Part shown: piece by piece, positions 1 to 8,452 of the stretch
Layout: every line of letters starts with the position of its first letter
Position numbering within the stretch: the first letter of the stretch is position 1
Assembly (NCBI GenBank): GCA_030737835.1
Contig: JAUJYN010000067.1
Location: 1-64,000, forward strand
From: Acorus gramineus
Lineage: Eukaryota > Streptophyta > Magnoliopsida > Acorales > Acoraceae
Length of the DNA stretch: 64,000 nt
Reading direction: 5' to 3'
The notes under the pieces: generated by a model
Seen by the model: the letters and a program-made list of their open reading frames with translations, nothing else
What the model was told of the DNA's origin: nothing
Database searches by the model: none
Program-made: the position numbers and the translations under genes

Positions 1-82
1 TCCTTACCCTTACCCTTACCCTTACCCTTACCCTTACCCTTACCCTTACCCTTACCCTTACCTTACCCTTACCCTTACCCTT
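1..82. repeat. Telomere array, unit TTACCC
   Basis: About fourteen head-to-tail copies of TTACCC on the + strand start at the first base, so this is a physical left chromosome end. The other strand reads GGGTAA toward the end. The usual filamentous-fungus telomere would read CCCTAA here (G strand TTAGGG), so the two middle bases are T-T instead of A-A. One copy near base 58-63 is a base short and the last copy degenerates to TTGCCCC. The array passes directly into helicase coding sequence with no spacer. Confidence 0.93.
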
Positions 83-2603
83 GCCCCTAGGTAGTTCCCT
101 AGTTCTTGGACTGTCTTCACCTTGCTACAATAGACCACAATATTGCCCTGTCCTTGGTTTTGAGCCTTGAATTGGTGAATAGCCCTTGGATAAGGTTAAA
201 CCCTTCCTCTTGGGGGTACTCTTGGGCTGAATATTTGATGTTGGGCCTGTTGCTGCGTCCTCTGATCACTTTGAGGGTTGATTCACTCACCCCTGCAGCC
301 TGGCAGAAGGGGGAGAGGTTTGAAGGTGGTAGGGTGGCTGTGAGGTATAGGAATTGGACAGGGTGGTGAGTGAGGTCTGCTAATTCAGCATTTGAGGCCT
401 CCACTTGGCATGAGACTCAAGAATCAAGTGACATTCATCAATCACGATCCTCTCTAGAAGGTGGTGTTGCTGTTTCTCATTGATGTAATCAATGAATGGC
501 CCTGAGACTGCACTCTCTACAGTCACTACCACCACCTTGGCTGTGAAGGCTGGTCTCTCACCCTTCCATTGCTCTGCTGGGATGTTGGCCTGCCTGCACC
601 TATCCACTAGGTCTGTCCTAAGGGCTGTGGTAGGGACAATCACTACAGTGACACCTGATTCACTCACTGAGGCTGGAATCAAGAAGGTGAGGGTCTTCCC
701 TTCACCTGTAGGCATGACAATCAAGATCCTAGGATAGTTCGACAGGACAGCCTTCACAGCTACCTCTTGGAGCCCTCTGAACTCAGCCTGAGGGTGAGTG
801 AGGAGTTGGAGGGCTGAGTGAATGTCCATGGACTGCATCCTGTAAATCCTGGCTAATTGAGCTTGCCTGTTGACCTCCAATTGATTCCTCTGTGCGTAGA
901 ACTGGCCCTTGAAGGGATTGGCAGCAGAGGGGAAGTGGAGGAGGTGGTGCCAGTCAAGGCTGACCCTTCTGAATTGCTGAATTTGAGCTTGGGTGGTGTT
1001 GGGGGCCTCACTGAGGAGCCTGCCATAGACCCTGTCCTCTGTGTGGAGGCTGTGGCCTGCTTGGAGGGCTCTCACCTCTTCTATACTAGGCCAGGAGGCT
1101 GGTGGAGGGTGTTGCTGAGGGTGAGAGGAGCTATAGATGAGTTCTAGGTCCTCTGGTACCTGTGGAGTGGTGGCTAATTGTCTTTGGATAGCAGGGTATA
1201 GCTGTCTCCACCCTTGAATGTTGATCTTGACCCCTATGTATCTCATGGAGACCCTCTCTAAGCAGTAGGTGACCCTGTTGCTGTCCCATAATCCATCCAC
1301 ATTATTGGCTAATTCTGAAGGAAGATCCTCTTGGGGTTGGGCTGGAGGGTCTAGGGTCGAATCAGGGCCCTGTCCTTCCACCTCTGAGGCTAAGAGAGCT
1401 ACCTCTTCATCCACCTCCTCCTCTAGACCCCTCCAACCCTCCTCCTGGGGCTTGGTTTGCCACATGTAGGTAGAGAAGGGCTTCATCTGGCCAAAGGCTA
1501 CCCTTTGGAGGTCCTCAATGAAGGGCTGGACCAACCACAGGAAATAGACCACCAATTCACTCACCTCTTGAGGAAGAAATCGATGAACTACCTTGAAGTC
1601 TCTGGTGTGGGTGTAGCCCTTGTGGTAGGTGGTGACCATGGCTACTAGCCCATCATGAATGAACAACCCTCTTTGAAACTTAGCCTCCTTGCCATTTTTG
1701 GTTTGAATAGAGAGCAGTTCAGTGGCCCTAGCTGGAGCCCCTGCTGTGAGATGCATGAGGATAGCCAAGTCTTCCTTGAACTGCTTGATTTGTTGAAGGT
1801 ATTGATGAATGTGAGTGAATCTCCATGTCAAGTCCTTTACATGATGAAGATCTGAGTGGTATTCAAAGAAGTGGTGACCCCAATTTGGAGTTTTCCACAT
1901 GTGTTGCCTTAACCAGTATGTGTGTGAGTGAATCCAAGTGTTGGAGGGGTGGTGGAGGAAGTTAAAGCCTGGATCTAGATTGAGAGGGTTATCAATCAAC
2001 TTGGATAGGTGGATGGGGGTAATTGGGTTGATTTCTCGACCCCTAGGAGGGTTTGGAAGAGCTGGCCTTTCACATTCTTGAATAGGGTGTGGACTAGGGT
2101 CCTAATTTGGTCCATGTTGAGGGTGAGGTTGCCTCTGTGGATATTGTGGCCTGTCCAGAAGATGTGGCCACCCTCAGAGCTAGTGTTGATGACTCTGAAT
2201 GCATAGGTTCTTTGATGAAGGACCCTGTTAAAGGGTGTACAAGGACCTGTTAACTCTCTGAGGCTAAACCTGTCCTTAGTAAATGCATCAATCAAGGAGA
2301 CTAGTGAATCAGCCTGGTCTCTAGCTATGTCTGCCTGGCCCTCTAGTTGAGTCAGCTCCTCAATTTGGAGGGCTTGAAGGTAGAGACATTTAGCAATGAT
2401 GAGGGTCTTGGCTACTGTCACTATTGCAGATAGCTTAGGGTTGTATTGAAGGGGGGTGAGCCAGATGAGCTTAGTCTCATGTAGTCCTAGAAGGGCCAGT
2501 GCACTCATGAGAGGGCTCTCAAAGTCTGAATATTTGAGGTCTTGATTGAACAGCTCAAGCCAAAAGTCAAGGATAGCTGAATTCAGCTCTTCCTTGTAGC
2601 CCT

Positions 2604-2648
2604 GGCCCTGAGACTGGCCCTGAGACTGGCCCTGAGACTGGCCCTGAG
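2604..2648. repeat. 12-bp minisatellite inside the helicase gene
   Basis: Nearly four head-to-tail copies of a 12-bp unit (GGCCCTGAGACT on the + strand) encode a Gly-Gln-Ser-Gln repeat on the minus strand. Twelve is a multiple of three, so copy-number changes keep the reading frame. Confidence 0.85.
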
Positions 2649-3319
2649 GGTCAGCTGTTAAGGTGAGTCTCTTGATTGTGAGGAGGAGGTCTTGTTGAGA
2701 GGTGGTCATCTTGTAGAGGTGAGGACCCTCTTCACTAGTCCTCCAAATATACCTAAGGATCTTGATCCACACCTGGGTGTAGACCTGGATAGTCCTAGGT
2801 TGATGGTACGAATAAAAGGGTTTCTCATTGGTCTTCTCTCCATGTTCCCTTCGATTGACTGCCTCTAGGGCTGCCCTGCTACAAATCTCCACCTTACAGG
2901 AAGTGAATGAAGACTTGATGAGTCTCTTGGTGGCCCTAGCTGCCCTATCAAGACCCACCTCACTCTCTAGGCTGTACAATTCACATTGATTGGTATGAAC
3001 CTTAGGGTTGAATTCAATCTCTGCATGAGAGGGGTGAATTAACTTGATAAGATCACTCTTGAGGTGTCCAGCTAGGTGTGAGGGCCACCCTATAAAGTTG
3101 AGCCAAGGGTTAGGGGTAAGTTTATCCTCTTCTCCATTAATAGGCTCTTCTTGTTGATCAGCTAGGGTGTGGACAGCGTTGAATTCATTAAACAATGAGG
3201 TAGGCATGCCTAGGGGTGAGTGGTCAAGGCTGGTTTGGTTGTGATTCACCTCAAAGTACACCTTCCACTGTTTCTGGGTGAAGAAGTGTTGAAATGAATG
3301 AACCTTCCTCCAAGGCTGT

Positions 3320-3870
3320 TGAATTGATTGGTGGGTTGATTGGTGGGTTGATTGGTGGACTGGCTGTTGAGTTGATTGCTGAGTTAGCTGTGCACTTGGC
3401 TGTGGAGTTGGCTGTTGAATTAGCTGTGCACCTAGCCCTTGAACTGGCCCTTGAACTGCTGGTGGACTGGCTGCTGGACTGGCTGCTGGACTGGCTGCTG
3501 GACTGGCTGCTGGACTGGCTGCTGGTTGATTGCTGAGTTGATTGCTGAGTTGATTGTGGAGTTAGCTGTACACCTAACCCTTGAATTGGCTGGTGGACTG
3601 GTTGGTGCCAAGGTAGAGATCTTGACTGCTGAGTTGACTGCTGGGTTGACTGCTGGGTTGACTGCTGGGTTGACTGCTGGGTTGACTGCTGGGTTGACTG
3701 CTGGGTTGACTGCTGGGTTGACTGCTGGTTGATTGCTGGGTTGATTGCTGGGTTGATTGCTGGGTTGATTGTGCCCTTGATTGTGCCCTTGATTGTGCCC
3801 TTGATTGTGCCCTTGATTGTGCCCTTGATTGTGCCCTTGATTGTGCCCTTGATTGTGCCCTTAGCTGTAG
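3320..3870. repeat. Cluster of 12-bp minisatellites in the helicase linker
   Basis: Several different 12-bp arrays follow one another: GATTGGTGGGTT (about 3), GGACTGGCTGCT (about 6), GTTGACTGCTGG (about 9), TTGATTGCTGGG (about 3) and TTGATTGTGCCC (8). On the minus strand they encode low-complexity runs such as Thr-Ile-Lys-Gly and Gln-Ser-Thr-Gln. All share 12-bp phasing and drift one into the next, as expected from slippage plus unequal exchange. They join the zinc-binding N-terminus to the rest of the helicase. Confidence 0.9.
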
Positions 3871-4256
3871 CCTTAATTGTTGAATTGGCTGTACTCTTGG
3901 CTGTGCACTCCTTGTTGGAGGTCTCCAAAGTGTCTAACCCTTACATGGTGTTGAATCTGTCGTAGGGTAACAATTATGTAATTACAAAGGGTACATTGGA
4001 AACCCTGGGAGTAAATAGGTAGGTGTTGAATTGGTGGACTGGTTTTAGGTGGATATTGCACTTCATTCACATCCTTGGCTAAATCAGGAAGCTCTTGAAT
4101 TGTTGAATGAATAGATTTCCTGGTCTTTGGGTCGATATAGAGGTGTTTAGCACTTAGGTTGGTATAGGTATGGGCTGGGACCATTGCTGTGTGGCAATCT
4201 CTGCACACAATCACCTGATATTGAAGGAGGTGAGTGAATACATCTGTGTAGTCCAT

Positions 4257-4671
4257 GTTGTGAGGCTTGAATGAAGAGAAATAGCGTCAATGAAGAGAAA
4301 TGGGAATAGTTTGATTCAGAAATGTGGACATAATAATCTTCTCTGCAATTACCTGCCCTTTACATCCTCTGCAGGTGTGCTGACGATCATCGAGCTCAAA
4401 TGGAAAACCATATCTCCCCATTAGTGGCTGTATGAGCATTCAAGCTGGCTCGATCTGTAAATAGTCGATCGATAGCGAGGTCTTCAAAAGAGATATAAAG
4501 ACTGGAGCAATGGAACTCTTCATATATCATTCTAATACTCGTCCCAACACTGCATCCTCTTTTTCAAGTCAAATATTCGCCAGAAGCCCAGGACTTCTGC
4601 ACAACTTTCCGTTATGCAGTTTACTACCCTCGTTCTCGAACATGTCCATGACCAAAAATATCTGGCTGCTC
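4257..4671. other. Intergenic, between helicase start and PNP gene
   Basis: No gene recognised. A short direct repeat (AATGAAGAGAAAT, two copies about 20 bases apart) lies near 4268-4301, just upstream of the helicase start. Confidence 0.5.
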
Positions 4672-5508
4672 TTAAGCTAACGAGGACAGTTCGAGCAAAA
4701 GTTTTCTGCAACAACAAGCCGCGGTCAGAGCAGCGTACCGTATCCAATCTTTGTTTACATACGAGTCAGCATAGTCGGCAATACCTAGGATAACTAAACA
4801 TGCGTTGTGGTACTTCACACCTGCTGCTGCTTCATCGAAGCAAAGTGTGCCAAAGTCTCTAGCGATTGTGTCTCGTTGAACAGCATCACACATGTGCGAG
4901 TTGGTTGAGACTATAGGGCCATGATGCACTTTGACTATCTCTTCTTGGGTCCTAAGACAGTCGCCGTTGTCACTCGGACGTCCGTACCGTTTTTCTGTTC
5001 GCGATCCGTACTTGGACCGAGCCAAAGCTTCCTGATTGATATCAACGCCATCTTTCACGAGCTTGGCCATTGCGTCATGAACTGCCTTCGGCAGGCTGGA
5101 GCCAGCAGCCATGTAGTGAGTTCCAAGTCGCTGTTTACCAGTCCCAAAGTCGTACGACTGAGTCAAACTCCCTAGCCTCTCCCCCACAATGACATCGCCG
5201 AGCCGGATATCCTGCTCGGGTTTTGAGCTCTGACCTATCCCTATCACGAATGTAGCCTTCATGTTTCTGAAGTTTCTAAGCAGGTACCCTGTCACATAGC
5301 TTACACTGATAGCTTCATCGTCTTCGATCGGCGGAGCAATGACGACATGATGCACGCCCACCCGACCAAAAATACAAGTGAGCGGATCAAGCTCTGTTGT
5401 TTCAAAACCATGATTTTCATGCTCCTCGTCCAAGTTCAGCATTGCAGCAGTCAGCGTCGCTCGGTTGACGCAGACACATCCGATTGTGATATCTGCGATT
5501 CCCACCAT
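4672..5508 (-). CDS. PNP_UDP (nucleoside phosphorylase-like) domain protein
   Basis: An open frame of 278 residues from the ATG at 5508; the frame stays open upstream to 5661, but this ATG sits at the position where the family begins (ADITIGCVCVNRATL matches the usual first strand). In order are DEEH, a VGVHHVVIAPP strand, the GIG..DIRLGDVIVG loop, YDFGTGK, and a C-terminal CLVILGIADYADS-like segment. In fungi this domain is usually the N-terminal effector-like module of NLR receptors. No NACHT or NB-ARC follows here, so it is a stand-alone or severed module. Two motifs are unusual: GIGQSSKPEQ replaces the Gly-rich loop, and CFDEAAAG replaces the usual CFEMEAAG, losing the Glu that normally contacts ribose. 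Enzyme activity is therefore doubtful. Known: domain family. Inferred: receptor origin. Confidence 0.82.
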   Translation of the reverse strand: MVGIADITIGCVCVNRATLTAAMLNLDEEHENHGFETTELDPLTCIFGRVGVHHVVIAPPIEDDEAISVSYVTGYLLRNFRNMKATFVIGIGQSSKPEQDIRLGDVIVGERLGSLTQSYDFGTGKQRLGTHYMAAGSSLPKAVHDAMAKLVKDGVDINQEALARSKYGSRTEKRYGRPSDNGDCLRTQEEIVKVHHGPIVSTNSHMCDAVQRDTIARDFGTLCFDEAAAGVKYHNACLVILGIADYADSYVNKDWIRYAALTAACCCRKLLLELSSLA

Positions 5509-5749
5509 GTTGGCGAAAGGGTGTAAATTTTCTGATGTAGCTTGTTGTAGATGTCGGATTGGAGTGCAAGAAATACGAAGCAAGCTTGTATGCTGGTTAA
5601 GTTGATGATGAACGTTTATGGGAGGAAGAGAAAGGTCCCACTTCTGCGGGCAAACATACACTTCCCTTAATTGGGCCGTTCTGCGGGGTCTTCGCTGACG
5701 TAACCATCGAATTTATACACCTTGCCTCTATCGAAGGGCTTTCCTCTTG

Positions 5750-6020
5750 GCTTGGTCACCTGACTGTAGCTCTGTGAGGAAAGGGGTTGAATCCTTGATT
5801 TTCTACTCTACTGGGATCCACTCTCTATATATGTGTGTGCTTACCCCTCAACTTACCACGTTGCTGGGACTACTTGTTGAGGTGGCACATCCTCATTAAC
5901 CTTCTTCTTGTACCATATTTTGAAGGATGTTGGATCCTCCTATGATTGGTTGTATAACAGCTCTTGGCGTTCTTATAACTGCGTGAGGTGTTCCAAGAGC
6001 TACTGTGTAGCTCTTGGCAT
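5750..6020 (-). repeat. Dispersed repeat R1, copy A (inverted)
   Basis: The reverse complement matches copies at about 36125-36345 and 45092-45375 in the same order: a block with AGAACGCCAAGAGCT, then CGTGGTAAGTTGAGGGG, then a block with CCCAGTAGA and the tail CAGAGCTACAGTCAGG. It lies just upstream of the PNP gene. No coding capacity is seen. A degenerate non-autonomous transposon is possible, but clear terminal inverted repeats and target duplications were not found. Confidence 0.6.
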
Positions 6021-6700
6021 TTCCTTTGACAGATTGGTAGTTCGTTCGATATGTGCCTCGGCGCGTGACTTATGGGGAACCAAGTATAAACCTGGCTCGA
6101 CCCATGCGACTTCACATGCGAATCTGCAGCTATGGAACATTCAAGGGTGTATCTCACGCGTATAATAAAGGTGATGACTAGTTCACACAAACATGGCCGC
6201 TGTTCAAATGGCGGAGTGAAGTGGGGTTAAGCGTTGTCAGGAAGTTGGGAGTAATTTGAGTATCAACACCAACGCTATGGCAAGTAGGGTAAGGCTTGAA
6301 GATTCGCCGGACTACAACAGTACTTGTACTTTGTTTAGTACCCGAACCAGTACCAGCACGTACATGGGTTCAGGAGATCACATGCGCAAACGACCGATCT
6401 CGGGGCGGGCCGCGATTCGCTATGCGGAGAAGATCCCGTTGTATGATTGGCTCCCATCTCGCTCCGCGGCGCGGGAGGGCGGGTAAAAGAATATGACCTA
6501 GATACGGTGAGAAGTAGGTCTCCAGGTAATTATTTGCCATGAATGGTATTAAATGCTTACTATCATCTTTACTTTATTCAACATTCATCGAATCTGCTGT
6601 TTGAGTTCATGAGAGGAAATTGGTTCATGTCACATGGATCACCTCATTCTTTTTCGTCCCCTCCAAACGTCATCCTTGGGACGGATCTCTACGCCTGAGT
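6021..6700. other. Intergenic, with R2-like repeat scraps
   Basis: No gene recognised. 6030-6085 (GATTGGTAGTTCGTTCGATA and following) resembles repeat R2 at 12170. A GC-rich piece at 6400-6450 (GCGATTCGCTATGCGGAGA) resembles 8255-8280. Confidence 0.45.
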
Positions 6701-7890
6701 CTATGTCATCGTCGGAGAATGTTCCATCCGAGAAGACACGTTCGTAATAGCCGTGCTTATTTTGTCCGAATGGAGAAAGCGCACGTTTCGCAGACTATTG
6801 CTCTGAAGATTCATACTGATATCACCCGTCGTACTTCGAGAACGTTTGGTGGGGCTAGTGCTTCGCCCCGGGCCTTGATTCGAGCTATATTCCTTGCATT
6901 GATCCGCGGTGAAGTCTTGTGTCATCAATTGTCCATCCGATGCAGGCATCACGAGTCGCCGAGACTGTGTTGTTTGGAGGAAGCCGAGAACCTTTGGAAA
7001 AATTTGGAAGGCGAACCTTGCCATGAGAAACTCTGCTGGTATATCAAGCTGGTGTAACGGTACGTTGTGATAAAGATCGTAGACTTCGGAATGATCTGAA
7101 AGCGCGTGTGCGACCCAGACGAGGCTTCCATCTTTGGCTTTAGGCACGATGACGAACTCCGATGCGTCCCAGAGGTGATGTATGTCTGTTCGTAGCAACA
7201 GCAAATTGTTAGACATATCGGCCACATCTTGTCCACTTCGGCCACTCAGATTGCCGTGCTGGTCCATATCATTCTCAGCGAACCACTTCTTCTCTGTGGT
7301 TGGGATCACATGACATCTCTGCAGCGTTCGGGGGTGACTGGCCAGTGTCATACGACAACTCTGTGAAACACCATCTGATGTCTGTTGACTTTCACCTGCC
7401 GATTGCCATGTCTTGGGCACGCCGCTGTGCGGAAATCGCCAGCTGCGGAAGTTCGGAACCACAGGGTATGGACGTGTGTCTTCTTCTGAACCACAATCAG
7501 TATCACCAAGCGAGATAGATAGTCAGTACTACCTTGGGTCACATGAAAATAATATTGACCAGCAGGGATGAGGCCATTTTCATCGGCCTCTACTGGGCTC
7601 GAAATGTCGGGAGTCGTAGTTAGCACCCCATCAAATGCATTGTTGGCAACGATCATACAAGCTAAGCGGACAGTTTCAAAATGCGCTTGCTTGGCCATGT
7701 CACCTTCGTTTGCTGGGAGCGTGAACAACACGTCATTGAATCCATGGTAGCCCGGATGTTTGATAACAACGCGTGAAGATTTCCTGGAGGACCCAAACTG
7801 GTGATTGGGATGTCCAGGTTTGCTGTATCTGGGTCTCATATCGCGAACTCGTTCAATTATTCCCCATAAATCTGATGCGCAGATGTGCAT
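6701..7890 (-). CDS. Fungal HNH endonuclease-domain protein
   Basis: Two exons, 7890-7533 and 7485-6701, joined by a 47-bp intron (7532-7486; donor GTAGTA, TACTGAT branch point, acceptor CAG). Splicing gives 380 residues and restores QEEDTRPYPVVPNF across the join. The N-terminal third has the family's VVIKHPGY and ANNAFDGVL segments. The HNH part has CHVIPTTEKKWF and NNLLLLRTDIHHLWD, which supply the metal-binding histidines, followed by VYDLYHNVPLHQLD and the C-terminal ARFAFQIFP helix. Such proteins are common and multi-copy in Dothideomycete genomes; their cellular role is not established and DNA cleavage is inferred from the HNH fold. The region after residue 310 is Ser/Thr/Arg-rich and unstructured. 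It ends 560 bases from the 3' end of the HET receptor, on the same strand. Confidence 0.85.
7486..7532 (-). other. Intron of the HNH gene
   Basis: 47 bases, GTAGTA...TTCAG on the minus strand, with TACTGAT as likely branch point. Removing it joins two frames that both match the HNH family. Confidence 0.85.
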
Positions 7891-8452
7891 ATGATCTGCA
7901 TCACTGTCATTATTGTAGAGGTGGAACGAGTGATGGAGTTGGTAACATCGTTGTCATGACATCGCGGCAACTAGCGCCCGCTTGTGGTAGAACGGGCCGA
8001 GCCGCAGAAGAATAGCTTGGCATCCCATTTACCCTGCGCAATTTTGGTGTACGTTCGGGAACTCAACTCGTCATTCCTTTTCTCCTTATCGTATCGTTAT
8101 GATTATGGCTTCATTCAGTATTGAAGGTGTTGCTGGGCAGAAACGAGTTCGTACGCCGTCGCAGAAGGCTACCGAATCGCAAGAAACGTGACGGCACGGC
8201 TTAAGATTCAAGCCGTGCCAAGAGTCTGGAGCATATCGAGGATCACTAGAGCCGGCCCGCGATCCGCTACGCGGAGAGACACCCGGCTGTGATTGGTGGA
8301 GAATCGACTTTGGGTCAAAGTGGACGGATTATGGGAATTCCATTCTTGTTTCACTCTTGACTAACTCTGAATTAGCTTGTACTTGCATTGATTGGATAGG
8401 TTGATATATTGATGGATGAATTAATTAATGAATTCGTTGATACAACCTTGTA
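7891..8452. other. Intergenic, with R2-like piece
   Basis: No gene recognised. 8240-8335 holds a GC-rich block and CTGTGATTGGTGGAGAATCG, then a stretch shared with 13381-13430 (AAGTGGACAGATTATGGG-like). Both probably come from the same dispersed repeat. Confidence 0.45.

Larger units (their letters stand above)
89..4256 (-). pseudogene. Telomere-linked RecQ-type helicase, truncated by the telomere
   Basis: The gene reads toward the chromosome end, ATG at 4254-4256. The N-terminal part (about 4256-3900) has the zinc-binding pattern of fungal telomere-linked helicases: VCRDCHTAMVP, then GFQCTLCNYI and a HHVRVRH tail. A repeat-rich linker follows (3870-3320), then the FFTQKQWKVYFEV segment near 3270-3300 typical of this family. 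The helicase core near 700-400 has Walker A MPTGEGKT, motif II VIDECHLIL and motif III FLYLTATLPP. After VVYCSK and ELGNYLGA (about 150-89) the frame runs into telomere repeats, so the rest of helicase domain 2 is missing. Frame changes are visible near 3900, 3260, 2000, 385 and 150, each consistent with about one base. It belongs to the subtelomeric helicase family; whether any product is made is doubtful. Confidence 0.88.

Noticed and set aside
1-90. Array read as an interstitial telomere relic
   Set aside because: It starts at the first base of the window and no sequence lies outside it, so a true end is simpler.
3294-3965. Leu/Val/Ile-rich open frames on the + strand that look like membrane proteins
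   Set aside because: They are translations of the 12-bp minisatellites on the wrong strand of the helicase gene.
5870-6190. A 106-codon minus-strand frame
   Set aside because: It lies mostly in repeat R1 and adjoining repeat sequence and has no family signal.
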